64,000 nt of DNA, taken from positions 7,539,508 to 7,603,507 of the forward strand of contig OY744464.1 in NCBI GenBank assembly GCA_963556145.1, given 5' to 3'. Positions within the stretch are counted from its first letter, which is position 1, and each line of letters begins with the position of its first letter. The notes beneath the pieces are model-generated. The model ran no database searches. It saw nothing but the letters and a program-made list of their open reading frames with translations, and was not told the origin of the DNA. The position numbers and the translations under genes were made by a program. Of this stretch, positions 12,600-23,800 are shown in pieces. The DNA comes from Hygrocybe punicea (lineage: Eukaryota > Basidiomycota > Agaricomycetes > Agaricales > Hygrophoraceae).

Positions 12600-13025
12600 T
12601 GTACTACATGAGTAACGATGCCTCCTCCAAACTTTGGCCCAGTGATGTGACACCAGTAACAATTAACCCTGGAACAATCTGCCCAGCGGTCTGGTATGGG
12701 TAACAATCCCTCCTCAGAAATGCAGCCCAGTGGTCTAGCACCGGTAACAATTAAAACTGAAAACATCAGCCCAACAGTCTGACACGGGTGACACTTAACC
12801 CTGCAAACATTGGCCCAATGGTGTGACACAGGTAACAATTAGCCTGGAAAACATCAGCCCAACAGTCTGACACAGGTAACAATTAACCTGGCAAACTTCA
12901 GCCCAATGGTCTGATGTGGGTAACAATTAAACCTGAAAACGTGCAGCCCAACAGTCTGACATGGGTTATGATTAACCCAGAAAACTTCGGCCCATCCATC
13001 TGACACAATAACTATGACTTTCCTT
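12600..13025. repeat. 44-bp minisatellite array A
   Basis: The anchor GTAACAATTA and its variants occur at 12612, 12656, 12700, 12744, 12788, 12832, 12876, 12920 and 12965: eight intervals of 44,44,44,44,44,44,44,45. The unit is roughly (C)AGCCCAACAGTCTGACACAG plus GTAACAATTAACCTGGAAAACAT. Copies differ by many substitutions yet keep their length, so the array is old. Weaker copies may continue to about 13150. Confidence 0.92.
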
Positions 13026-13600
13026 AGTTGCCCTGTCAAGTACCTAACAATATAATTTTCTCAGCCCAGATCGGCTGACTGGCCTTGAACGTAACATTGT
13101 AAACCTTGGTTCACTTCTCTGACATGGGCTGAACCTGCAACACTCAAGAATCTCATTCAGGGTAAGGACACCATGGTCATGGAGGTGGATGGCAGCTAGC
13201 TTGACATCTCTGCTGGTGGGTTGGTACATGTACAGGTTATGATACAACCAACTATGAGAATTCAACAAGTCCAAACTTTGGACATGAAAAAAAATAGCTG
13301 CAAGTGCCATGAATTACTCAAATGGCTGTAATATATTGCAATCAAATTTTTAAATCTATGGGAATTTGACTAAATCATATTGCATTTCACATTGTGTGTT
13401 TGTTGAACATTGTGAGAAAATACTGGCTTATACTACAATTGCCCATCACCATTGAATGCCACTTGAATCAACAACATGTGCATACAGTAATACTCTCACA
13501 AGTGCCTATCGACACACTCATCTCAGCAGACTCAAGATTGCAGTCTCTCATTTGCAGCACCCAAGACTCCATTCTCCAATGACTTTCATTCAAGGAGGGG
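13026..13600. other. No recognised gene
   Basis: Past the minisatellite the sequence decays into unique DNA. Short open frames at 13394-13650 on both strands have no recognisable signature. Confidence 0.3.
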
Positions 13601-13607
13601 CAGTGCA

Positions 13608-14120
13608 GTGGATGTTGCCCAGCCAGAGTGTAGTGGGATGGTTCTGACAATCCCTACATCTTCTCCTAAGCAAAAGCACATTCTTGAATTCTCCTTGGTT
13701 GCCAGGCTTCCTAATGTTTCCTCAGAGCTGGCTAACTTGCTGCCACATGTCTCTGAAACATCCCAGGTATGTTGTTGGCCTGTTTTAATCGACAGAATTC
13801 CAGCTTGCCTGACTCTGCCAGTTTTCTGTGGCCATGGATTTCTTAAACTTGCCAGAGAACATATGTGGGAATTTGAGCATCATAACCCTCATCAACCAAG
13901 CTTGCATCTTCAAGCAGATCGAGCAGCATTGAGGCTTGCCATATTGCATTGCTTGCATGTAATGGAGATGAAGGAGGACCTGAATGATTCAGATGTGCCG
14001 GGCCTAAGAGAAGAACTCTGGAAAGCGGATGCAGCACTTGATGAGGTTTTGGTTATGATTGATGCTTTGAAAGCCCTTGTTGTGCAAGCATTGCTGCCCA
14101 CCATTTCTTCTCCCCCCTAA
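13608..14120 (+). CDS. Unrecognised 170-codon ORF
   Basis: An open frame of 170 codons whose second half is Leu/Ala/Asp/Glu-rich and probably helical (LHLQADRAALRLAILHCL... then DDVPGLREELWKADAALDE-type sequence). I do not recognise a family. A further frame (14121-14321) begins directly after its stop. It lies just outside the left end of the Plavaka element, so it may be part of the disrupted target locus or of another decayed repeat. Neither strand shows a promoter or splice structure that I can support. Treat as a hypothetical, possibly non-functional ORF. Confidence 0.25.
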   Translation: MDVAQPECSGMVLTIPTSSPKQKHILEFSLVARLPNVSSELANLLPHVSETSQVCCWPVLIDRIPACLTLPVFCGHGFLKLAREHMWEFEHHNPHQPSLHLQADRAALRLAILHCLHVMEMKEDLNDSDVPGLREELWKADAALDEVLVMIDALKALVVQALLPTISSPP

Positions 14121-14344
14121 ATGCACTCCTTGTATGATATCAACATCACTGGCTTTGATCACCCCAGGTTTGTCCTCAACTTGGATAAGCAGCTTGTACC
14201 TTCTTTGATGGCCTTTGTCACTGAACCAGGTTATTCACACCCCATTGCAACCTGTGGAGAGGTACTGGGGTACCTCTATGGGGGCTCACATAGGACTCAA
14301 GTGGTGGATGGGTCTGGATAGGATAGATGGTCTGACTACTACAC

Positions 14345-14480
14345 ATCAGCAAATCGACAAAAGGTCCTGAGAGACTTTTTCGTCTGGGCCGGTCTGGAGA
14401 GGTCTGGCCCAGAACAATTTCACTCCAAAGTTATTTTCCAACAATCCCAGACCCTCCAGACACGTCAGACCATATATAAC
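14345..14480 (+). repeat. Left terminal region of Plavaka element
   Basis: CATCAGCAAATC followed by repeated GTCTGGGCC, GGTCTGG and CCAGACC half-sites. The order and motifs mirror the right terminus in reverse complement. Confidence 0.7.
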
Positions 14481-14705
14481 TGACGGCTAAGATACTGTGT
14501 ACTATGCTACTAGTAGATACTAATTAACCATAGTACTCATATTGAGGCTACGTCTAATGATCTTTCCAATGTCCTGCATGTAGTCTTTCTGGAAGAAAAA
14601 ATGACCAAATGCCCCGGAATTATGGAGGTTTTCAAACCAACCCAAGTATAATAAACTGAAAGAGCGAGCTTATGAGTTAGAAAAGGTAAAAGGTAAAAGG
14701 CCTGC

Positions 14706-15254
14706 TCACACGAGGGTAACGATGATCCCAATCACCCATTCCATGGTCTGCGGCGTAAGTGTCTTGCCGTGTGAGGCAAGGATGGCCTTGGCAGTGCCAT
14801 ACCCAAACATAGCGAAGATGACGAGGAGGCGGTAGCCTGTCAGGGTAGGCCATTGTAGGGCCGATGATCTAGATGGACCAGGAGTAGCCAACGGCGAAAG
14901 GGCCGTCATTGCAATTGGCGGGATCGTGCCGGTCTCAGATGTAGGGCATGTTGGTATGGTATCGGATGTGCCAGAGCAGGAAGATGGCATTGCGGCTGGC
15001 AAACGGACCTGTGCTGACGTTGTAATCAGCGAGACGGTGCCCGATTTCGGCACAGGTGGAGATGGGTTTGTCGGTTGGGAACCGAATGTTCCAGTCAGGG
15101 TTGTTGGAGCCGGTGAGGATTGCGCCGGGGTGCCAGATTCGGGTGTGGGTAGAGATAGGTGTGCCGGTGGAGAATTGAACATGTTAGTGGGAGCTGTTGC
15201 AGCTGGTGGATTTGGGTGTGGGCAGAGATGGGGTGTGGGCAAGGAATTTCGCAC
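14706..15254 (-). CDS. Small Plavaka-borne protein with hydrophobic C-terminus
   Basis: 182 codons on the same strand as the transposase, starting 98 nt after the transposase stop. The first ~120 residues are Pro/Thr/Ser-rich and repetitive (PTPESGTPAQSS-, PVPKSGTVS-, PTSETGTIPP-like blocks). The last ~55 residues contain a hydrophobic stretch (RLLVIFAMFGYGTAKAILA) and a second one at the extreme C-terminus (EWVIGIIVTLV), suggesting a tail-anchored or two-pass membrane protein. The reverse strand is also open (14926-15414), which makes single-frame arguments weak. It could instead be a detached last exon of the transposase, but the transposase ends at its own plausible terminus. The function is unknown. 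It lies inside the element, so it is likely carried by it. Confidence 0.45.
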   Translation of the reverse strand: MRNSLPTPHLCPHPNPPAATAPTNMFNSPPAHLSLPTPESGTPAQSSPAPTTLTGTFGSQPTNPSPPVPKSGTVSLITTSAQVRLPAAMPSSCSGTSDTIPTCPTSETGTIPPIAMTALSPLATPGPSRSSALQWPTLTGYRLLVIFAMFGYGTAKAILASHGKTLTPQTMEWVIGIIVTLV

Positions 15255-15351
15255 GCTACCACTAGTGGGGGTCGTCTTGGCCAGTAAGCTGGCTGGGTTG
15301 GTGTTGCAGTTGGCGTGCCAGGGCCAGATCCTGGTGCAGGCAGACGTCGAA

Positions 15352-18300
15352 TCAAAATGCTATCTCATTTGCATGGTGATCAGCATATTTATTAACATAA
15401 TATGCTCGGAATGATCCCAATGAGTTCGCAAAGTTGATATGGGGAGGGAGTAGCTCTTCACCATAGACAGGAATGAGGTGTGCTCCCCGAACAATGGCAT
15501 CTACGTGAATGACAGCTTGCTCAGGTTGGCCATTGGGATCAAGGCAAGGCTCGACAATCCACATCCCGGTATCTTCACATGGGGCACCGCCGACTGGCGA
15601 AAACCACTAGATTAAAGCGCATGGATATTGTTTGCCTTCATATGTAAACCTAAAGAAGAATTGCACACGTGTGACGTGCAAACCCCGCATTCCTACATCC
15701 TCTACTTCCTTTGAGACAAAAACACAATCATTTCGCGGTGGACCCCCATGCCAGCATGGTGTGGCTCGGATTCTTTCACAGTACATGCCGCCAATTCCAG
15801 ATGGGTCGCTGGGTGCATAGAAAGTGGCAACAGCTGAAGGGACAGCATAAACACGACCACGGAGAGGAGGGCATTGTTCAAGGTGAACATCAGACCCAGA
15901 TAATATTGCGTTAGGTCGCAATTGGTCATAGAGAAAACGGCGCATGAGCTCAGGGAGCTCTGGAACTGAGAGTTGCTCTGCAAGGGCATGCAGCTGGTGT
16001 GGAAACTGGGACTTAGCAGCTATGGAGAATAATCATTATTAGTCATGACACCATAAAAACCAATGGAACCTATATACCTGCACGTACTGCTAACCTTACT
16101 ACAGCAAGAATTTGTGGACCATCAACAGGACCTGCATCTAGCTCATCAGGTTGAATATCCACAGGATTGATAGGCTCGACCACTGGGTGATCAGGAAGGT
16201 ACGGTTGAGTGAGCATCCCTCGCGCCACAAAGTCAACACGAGATGCTGCCAATTTGTCAAGCCGTTGATTAGTCAATAACATTTGACCAAGCGCCTTGTA
16301 GTGATTTGAGCGCCACCATGGTTTTTTGACGGCTGAGCAGTGCCTGCATTCTGTTATTGAAGAACAGAGTCCATTTAGTGAGCCAAAAAGCTCAATGACT
16401 CTTCGGAAATGGACCAATGAGTGCTGCCGTGGGAGGGAAATATTTTCGGCACAAACACCCTCATGCTCGAAGATCACCCGATCATGGTGGAATCGGGCGA
16501 GCGCATCATCCATAGCATCTAGTGAAGATTCGGTATGCACGGAACGTCGTGCAAGGTAGCAAAAGTCCAGAAATGCCGCCAAAGCGCGGACCATTTGAGG
16601 AGGTACATGGCCGGCAATTGCAGGTAGGTAGACCTAAGAACAAGCGTTAAGTAGTTATGACAACAGAACAGGGATTTCATACCTTCATAAGCGCTTTCGA
16701 ATCATCTCCAGTCCACTGCTTGAAGCCGCGACCTTCTGGGAAGTGCCGTAGGCCAGGGAATGATGGAACAACAGCAATCCTGAATCAGAGCCGATATTAG
16801 AATATATGCAACAGAGTATCGTGAAATACTCACCATCGGTCAATGTCAGCCAAAATGGCCGCTGCACCACTCTTGCCATGCACATTGTGTAGGTATTGTT
16901 CAACCCAGGTGACGAGGTGATCCTTAAATGTGCCCTTTATTAATTGGTGTAAAAGATCTGATGTCAGGAGCTCATGTATGTCGGCACGTGGGAAGGTTGA
17001 AGTGAACAGCTGATGATGATAAGTAAGGAAATATGAAGCTTCGAATACTCAAAAACATACTATAACATCGCCAACTATGCCGTAATCCTCCCACAACATT
17101 TTTAGATTAAACTCATCAAGGAGAGCCTCTGAGTGCTCTTGGGATCGAGGACCAGTGTGGCCATCCAGATTCTCGGGCTTTGCTGTGCACCTTGAGATAA
17201 GATAAGTACTGAAATTTACTGTTAATGAGGAACCTAAATACCGAGGACACCAGCCCTGAACAACACATGATAGGAGCACCTGCTCCGGATAATCAGCTAT
17301 ATATGGCCCTATCCCATATATCGCACGTCGAAAATGTCCATCAGGACAGAGTGTGATTTCCGGGGTGGTCATCCCCACACGAAACGGTTCAATTATTGCC
17401 GCCAGGGACGAGTGAAAAAGTTGACGCTGGAACTTCCGGAAATCTGGATCGTCTGCATGTTTCCTGTCAGCTATGAAATACTTAATTCAGCAACAGTACC
17501 ATACTGAGAATAGATCACCAACTTTTGGGGATAGCAAGAAATCCAATAATGGCAACGGCATTACGATGAGAGCGACGGACATTGTTATGGACATTTCCAA
17601 CAGAAGCGTATAATGGATAGAACTCGTTGTTCCCGGTGCCAACTGAAACTGTAGTCTTATCGCTACCCAAGATGACCGGAACAAACATCCCACCATGGGT
17701 GTCGTCGGATTCTTCCACAATTGTATTCTAACCATTGATTTTAGTGCTCAATGATTGGTTGAATGGGGAGGCAACATACTGCCTGGTTCCAAGCCCAGTT
17801 GCCCGTCATAAGATCGGTCCACCTCCGTTTGCCATTTTCCTGGAATTCTTGAAGAGGTGCGTAGTCAATGTCATCCTTGAAGTCTGGGTTGGCCAGTTGG
17901 TTGCGTATCACAGTATGTGGGTTGCGATGCCACACTTCATATTCGGAAGTCATCCACGTAGGAATTTCACCGTTAGGGAGGTCACCAGAGTACGAGACAG
18001 AAAATGAATTCCATGGTGCGTCACCCAGAGTCGTGGAGTCGATGATATCATAGAGACCTTGGTGACTTTCAAAGGGTGCTGCACCACTTTCAGCAGCCCA
18101 CAATTCCATAAGATCGTCAATTTGTGATCCAGGCATCTGGTTTCGCCGATAAACAAAATTGGCGATCTCAAACTCGGACTGAGATTTATACAGTGAAAAA
18201 TCGGTCAGACGTTGTTCAACTGTGGTGGGAGGTGTACCATGATCGAGGTATCTTCCATTTTCATCGCATGGAACACCTGAATATTACTTAATTATTTTTT

Positions 18301-18655
18301 AATACACAAAGCCATGGAACACACCATTGAGGATCGGATGCCGTTTAATTTGAGCACCTTGCTCACGACCACTCGCCATATTATCATCCCCAGTATCATA
18401 ATTGAAAGTAATATCAGGTTCAACGAAATTATCCGGTATGCGGCTCGGATGAACAGGTATATGAGACCGGGTCGATGGGGGATGAGCAGAATTCTTGTGC
18501 TGGGTGTAACCAGAACGATTTTTGAATGTTTTATGTTTGCCCTTGCAAAGCCCTAGGTTGCAAGAAAAGTTTCGCATCGTTCGCTCAAGAAGCGTGGTGT
18601 CACAGTGGTGACTGAGAAGGAAGTCAGAAATGTTGAAGTTGCAATTGTTTGGCAT
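15352..18655 (-). pseudogene. Plavaka transposase, nine exons, one nonsense codon
   Basis: A splice model with nine exons gives a length divisible by three (963 codons): 18325-18655, 17780-18276, 17523-17727, 17242-17470, 17061-17190, 16834-17009, 16683-16779, 16078-16633 and 15352-16019. All introns are GT..AG and 48-58 nt. The N-terminus has a C2H2-like finger (CNLGLCKG...TQHKNSAH). Exon 3 carries the family block MFVPVILGSDKTTVSV with NEFYPLYASVGNVHNNVRR. Exon 4 has FRKFQRQLFHSSL and GMTTPEITLCPDG. Exon 8 has MVRALAAFLDFCYLARR. The C-terminus reads YVNKYADHHANEIAF. These are hallmarks of Plavaka, an RNase H-fold transposase. One in-frame TAG at 15607-15609 (CALI-stop-WFS) lies where relatives have an open codon; CAG to TAG is a single transition. 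Otherwise the gene looks recently active. Confidence 0.85.
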
Positions 18656-18757
18656 CTTGAAATTTGAGGGTCAAAAGCGGTGAAAAAAAACCAAAACAAA
18701 ACCCACCATTCCAGCTAGCAATTTCTTTCATCGCTTCAATGACTACAACTACTCAGG
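18656..18757. promoter_or_regulatory. Divergent intergenic region of Plavaka element
   Basis: Only 102 bp separate the transposase start (minus, 18655) and the accessory gene start (plus, 18758), so the two genes probably share a bidirectional promoter. An A-rich tract (GAAAAAAAACCAAAACAAAA) lies at 18680-18700. No defined element was identified. Confidence 0.5.
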
Positions 18758-21094
18758 ATGTCTATCAACTTGATGGAACCAAAGGACAAGGGAAAAAATA
18801 TTTCGAGCCTTCAGCCGAAGGTAGGTCACCCAAAGGTCGCCAACAGACTGAGGAAAAAAATTAATGACGTGTTTTGTGCTGATAAAGATGAAAATGTGGA
18901 GCCACTTACCAACCGTCCACGTCGTACCAAGGCAAATCTCCATCCAGGGCTGCTGGATGTGAAGGTAGTCAAACCACGGAGAACTTCGGCACAGGTTGCT
19001 GCAGACAAAGCTGCCGCTCTCGCCAAGAAAGCTCAAAAGGCAGCGGATGCTGTCGCATCCAGGAAGGCCAGCATGAAAAGAATTGCTAACCTTGAAGATA
19101 ATATGTTACTCACCGAAGTGCAAAACAAAGCCGAGGCAGCTCAGCTGCCGGCTGGGAAAATCACAGTCAATCTTGCGAAACGTATGGGGCCGGCCGCCAA
19201 TGCAGACGCGGACCATGCAGGATCTGGCAAAAGGGGAGGATTATCGTCAGAGATCAATATGCCTCTCAACAATAGCGATACTGAAGGCAGCACATACAGT
19301 TTCGAGCTTGATAGCCAAGAAGAGTCACAACTTTTAGTCTACAAGCCAAAGCCGAAAAGCTTCAGGCCAGAGGAAGAAGAGGAAAGTGACCAGGTTGACG
19401 ACGCTGTGGCATCAAATGATGGTACGTTATAAGGGTGGTTGCAGACTGCAATTAATCATGTCTACCGGCAGAAACTTTGGATTACCAGCCAACTGCCAAG
19501 CGTGGCATTGCGAGGGTCAACCTCACGAATCCCCCTGCACCAACTGCTCTGAATGTTGAGGTCGTCGTGAGAGAGAAAGGTAAGAAGGTGACACGAGGTG
19601 TTGACCCTTTGGCAATTGAGGCCGAACGTGTGACCACAGCCCAAACCGGAGTTCGCCATGTCCACAAAAGGAAGGTCGATAACGAACTTGAAAAGTTGTT
19701 TCCCCATCATCTTCATGTTTTGTAGTATTCCATGTGACGGTGATCTTTAAATCTTCTAGTACTAGTGCTGCAAAGCAACTGAAGCCAGCGCATCCAGGAG
19801 GACTTCTCCCTAGATTCAAAACAGATGTGGAGGCACCGACCCTGTGGAAAAAAGTACTCTCCAACGGCCAAGGAGTTGTGACTATGGCGCAGACCAAACC
19901 CACAATTCAAACCGACACCAGATTTGCCGATCTGTATGGTGGTCTTTCAGATGAAGATGAGAGCAAAGAGGCTGCGGCACAACCCCTTCTAAAGGCATCT
20001 AAAATCATTCAGGTATGCCATTTCACTGATTCGTGGCTCTGATTATACCATTTCACAACCTCAGTCCATCACCAAAATTACTCCGAATGCACCTACAATC
20101 AAGGTCGAGGCAGAAGACGGTCTTGTCCGATCCACCCTGGGCCGCGCACGATTCTCTGCAAATCATCTTCCGGCCGACATCAAAGCACATTGGGCCGAAA
20201 AATTTGTTCCGCTCTGGCGCAACTATCTCGGCACACTCAATGACCCCTGGGATACTGACAACCCAAGTATTGCAATAGAATTACAAGTCTGCTTCAATGC
20301 AGTGTATCCAGCCAGTACGCATGGTAAGATCCAGCCAAATGACGTCATCCATTTTGTGGTGCGTTATCAACTCTGATTTTTCTATGTAAGTTGCCATGCC
20401 ACGAATGCTAACAATTTGTAGGCCATGCAATGTTTTTATGACTGGAGGGGCAAATTCGCCGTTAAAGGCGTTAACGCAGTCGCTGCATATTTCGAGGAGC
20501 AAGATGTTGCATCTAAAGGTGTCGAAGACACGCAGTGGCGTGCAAAATATGCTACACATGCTCTCGGACCAGGCCTACCATTCATGTTTGCGAAGGGTGA
20601 TCCAAAGGTATGAAAATTCCATTCACGTGTACGTCTCACTGATAGGCGACCCACAGATTAAATCAGATGCTTATCTGTCACCGCTCCTCCTCAAAATCTT
20701 CTCCACACATCTTGCCAACACTGTAGGGGCACCAACAGAATTTTTGATCGATGCTAAACCCTGCGGTGCACTGTCATTGGCCATGGCAGCGGTAATTACT
20801 CCATCTGTGGTTTTGTTTGCTGCTTAATGCACAAGTATTTAGGCTGAGCGTGCTTTGACACCCTGGGTAATGGGGACAAAAATACCGGGTACTAAGACGG
20901 CTGATATGTTCTCGGAGAGCAACTGGTACAAGCAAACGAAAGCCTACAGCATCTCTGTGGCAAAGATTGGTCCAATAACTTGGGGAAGGATACTCAATGG
21001 TGCTCGTATGATTGGAAATGTTAAGCTCACCAACATGGATGCAATGATGGTTGATGTGGATGATGAACGTGCGATGATCTCCGAGATGGAGTAA
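18758..21094 (+). CDS. Plavaka-associated accessory protein, seven exons, intact
   Basis: Exons 18758-19421, 19472-19694, 19760-20012, 20065-20358, 20422-20607, 20657-20791 and 20843-21094 join in phase to 669 codons (668 residues) without a stop. All introns are GT..AG, 49-65 nt. The N-terminal third is basic and Lys/Ala-rich (residues about 60-120, probably nuclear and possibly nucleic-acid binding), followed by an acidic stretch (EEEEESDQVDD). The C-terminal half is globular: HLPADIKAHWAEKFVPLW, AMQCFYDWRGKFA, DAYLSPLLLKIFSTHLANT, GALSLAMAA, ERALTPWVMGT. I know this architecture as a recurring agaricomycete hypothetical protein, with no assigned biochemical function. The divergent placement with the transposase inside one set of termini suggests a partner role in transposition or in restraining silencing (inference). 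The start was chosen as the first ATG of the long frame; another frame overlaps at 18664-18864. Confidence 0.8.
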
Positions 21095-21294
21095 AGGTAT
21101 TTTTCAAATTTCTTGCCTGACAACAGCTGATGTCTGACGTCGCCCCTAGGTCAAGGATCAAAGTAATCACTATTGGATTGCGAGTCGCAGTATTGTGAGG
21201 GCAGGTCTCTTTTGGGGTTGGTTGAAGTACAGAATTTGTTTTGCGAGCTCAAAATAAATATTTTTTCTGTCATTCGGAATGCTACCTACATGGT

Positions 21295-21484
21295 CTTGAG
21301 ATGGTCTGGAAGTGGCCTGGTCCAGACGACGCCATCTGGAAGTGGTCTGGTCCAGACGATGCCATCTGGAAGTGGTCAGAAAAAATTAGAATCTAACATC
21401 ACAGTCCGGAAGGTTTTATGGTCTGGACTGGTCGGGCCCAGACCACCCAAGACCTGTCAGACAAATTGCTGATTTGCTGATGCA
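21295..21484 (-). repeat. Right terminal region of Plavaka element
   Basis: Three tandem ATCTGGAAGTGG(C/T)CTGGTCCAGACGA-like units at 21300-21380, further GGTCTGG/CCAGACC half-sites, then GATTTGCTGATG. It is the reverse-complement counterpart of the left terminus. Confidence 0.7.
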
Positions 21485-21881
21485 TCAGGAAGGCTACTAA
21501 CTAGGTCAACCATGGGAACCTGGTCATATGACTGGCCAGGTCCCACTACTCCAAGTGCCCCTCTTCCTCATGGCAACACCCTTGTCACTAACTGCTACAG
21601 AAAAGAACACAAAACAAACAAAACTGACCACAAAACTCTAAAGCCACACCTCCCAGTCCCTCAGAGTGCCCTGAATCAAGGCTGGGGCCTTATATCGTGA
21701 AGTGGGAATGCAGGACACAGTAGATGACCAGACTCTATAAAACTCCTTTCTCACACTCAGACAGGAATAGTATCCAACCAGATTGTTTGCAGTAAAGCAA
21801 GCCTCGACATTCCGAGTGCATATCTCCTATGCATCGAGCTCTAGTGCGAGTTTTGAAGTAATATAAGACCTGTGCCTCACG
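21485..21881. other. Intergenic, 3' flank of MYND gene
   Basis: About 400 bp between the Plavaka right end and the stop codon of the minus-strand MYND gene. A 62-codon frame (21512-21700) is not convincing. Nothing else was seen. Confidence 0.3.
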
Positions 21882-23800
21882 CTAACGAGCAAGCCCTCCC
21901 TCGTTCGCCAATCCCTCCAATTTCAGTTTGCAAATTAGTTTATGCTCTTGCCAGTCACTGTGAACTATGCAATTAGACGTGTAAATAAACTTGACCTCAA
22001 ATCATCAAACCTTTTCTGACAATCAACGCTGCAATATCCAGCCTTTGTGCAAGTTGTACACTGCGCGGTACGCTTAGTGTCGCAACCCCTTCGAGTACAG
22101 GCGCCTGCCAAGACACACGCTCTCTCAATGTTGTAGAAGAGTTGCCAGCAAAGCAGATCGGAGACTCCATCTTCGGCGGGAGATGTCTGTTTATTGACAG
22201 ATCTGCAATAGCACGGAGTGTGCAGGCGCGAGGGAACTGTGGACGTAGAAGGGGTACAACTGCAGGGTTTGTCTCCATAGTCGTACTGATACTGGAAAAA
22301 ATGCGTGACAGATCCCCAACAAAATCATTCGAAACTGAACAATGCGGATGGTTAGTTATTGGGTGGAAAATGTAGTGATTGTGTTGACGGACAGGTCAGT
22401 TGCTTGCTGGCACAAGAAGGAACGACAGCATCCAGCATGCCAAACAAGTCAGCGGCAACCCAGCGAAGAAGTAAATTCGCACACTCCTCCGAAGCACCCG
22501 CGCTACGGGAGTGTTCGAGATGCATAGTGTTTGCTGTGTGATGTGTAACGGGAAGGATGATGCCAATAAAATGCGCGCTAATCCCTTGACGGGGTCGTTC
22601 ATTCACAACTCGGCGAGCTATGGAGAACATGCTGGTCCATAATGACAGAGAGTCACGATGTGCATTGATTAGCTCAGCGTAAAGTGGATGTGTTCCTCGC
22701 ACGGCTATGCCCCAAATGGTGCTGAGTAAAGATACTTCAACAAAATCACCAGCGCCGAGGTATTGATTGAGATGGGCAGCAATGGCGGAAACAAATTTTC
22801 CGATGGAACCCGCGCCCTGAATGATACGAATGAATGTCGACGTCGTAAATGGACGAGTGATCATATGTGGGCGTCGAGAATCGGTATCCCCATCGACGAC
22901 GGTGGACAAGGTCAAAGTATTGTGTACAATATCTGGATTGCCGCTTGAAAATGTCCAATACCGGCGTACAAGCGAAATCGTATGATCGCGTTCGTTATCC
23001 AGAACACTGGAAGGTAGTCAGCAAGATTGCCGAAAATTCCCGGATCCAAGACTAGTTACCAGGCGAATGATGGATCGGCTAGCAAAACCCGACTAAAAAG
23101 TTTGGGGGGAGTGGCCCGCTCAAATGTATACGGCTTCCCTGGTTTGAGCGAGTGTTCCGGGTCCGTCAAGAGCTGTCCCGCCCCGAGTCAGTATTAGTGT
23201 TGCGTCGCAAGACCAACCGGGACTTACGCGGATCACCATCATGGACCAATTATCTCTTCAGCAGGGTGATGACCTTCACATCTGTCACATCTGGAGGATT
23301 TGCAAATTTAATTGCTGCGTGGAGGAGATAATTGTGATATCGTTCATAAATAATAAAAGGTCCTACGTTCTGGACATCGTTAGATCCTGACGGAAGAATA
23401 CTTAGGTAATTCTTCACAATTTGGTTTTGAGTACGTTGCCGCACAGCACGACTGCCACCTTTGACCTCTCTCGATTGCGGCTGTATCGACGGCACCTAAG
23501 GCTGGGTAAAGTCCTGAGCTCTACAGTTCAAATTTTCGCAAACCTTCCGTGAATTTGGTATTTGGGCGACTTACTGCTGATGTATCACCCCACTGGTTTG
23601 GTCGATCGTCAAATCCTAGAGCAAGCGCATGGACAACACGAGATGGATTGGAACTGAGGAGCCCATTCCATAATCGAACGTGTTCGGGGTTGACGGTTAC
23701 AATCTCACTGACTTGTATTGCTGTGAAGGCGTGTAAATTAATTTGAATAATGATCACGCACCACTGCGGCACCAGTGTACAATAAGGAAGACTCAGACAT
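21882..23800 (-). pseudogene. MYND zinc-finger protein gene, probably broken
   Basis: A spliced minus-strand gene ending in a complete MYND finger. The residues read CTRRGCDTKRTAQC, then TTCTKAGYCSVDCQ, and after a short intron SDWQEHKLIC, giving the C..C/C..C/C..C/H..C ligand order of MYND; the stop is at 21882-21884. Supported exons: 23575-23720 (VNPEHVRLWNGLL, then HALALGFDDRPNQWGD), 23228-23495, 23060-23172 (DPEHSLKPGKPYTFERATPP), about 22400-23006 and the MYND exons below 22340. Most phases agree. Two problems suggest decay: an in-frame TAA at 23250-23252 in the middle of an otherwise continuous exon, and an out-of-phase candidate first exon (ATG at 23800). The frame between 22140 and 22340 also needs an unidentified intron. 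MYND fingers mediate protein-protein contacts; such genes are expanded in Agaricomycetes. It is the best candidate for a non-transposon gene in the window. Confidence 0.65.

Larger units (their letters stand above)
14345..21484. mobile_element. Plavaka-type DNA transposon (about 7.1 kb)
   Basis: The ends carry inverted CATCAGCAAATC (14344-14355) and GATTTGCTGATG (about 21471-21482), followed inward on both sides by clusters of GGTCTGG/CCAGACC motifs (14320-14480 and 21300-21450). This is the arrangement of subterminal transposase sites in CACTA-like elements. Inside are three genes: minus-strand transposase (15352-18655), plus-strand accessory gene (18758-21094) and a small minus-strand gene (14706-15254). 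The first two are divergent from a shared 102-bp intergenic region. A 2-bp CA flank is present at both edges but is too short to prove a target duplication. Plavaka transposases are known from agaricomycete genomes; the identity here rests on protein motifs. Confidence 0.85.

Noticed and set aside
14926..15414. 162-codon plus-strand frame opposite the small Plavaka gene
   Set aside because: Gly/Val-rich mirror of the Pro/Thr-rich minus-strand frame; the hydrophobic C-terminal segment is better explained on the minus strand.
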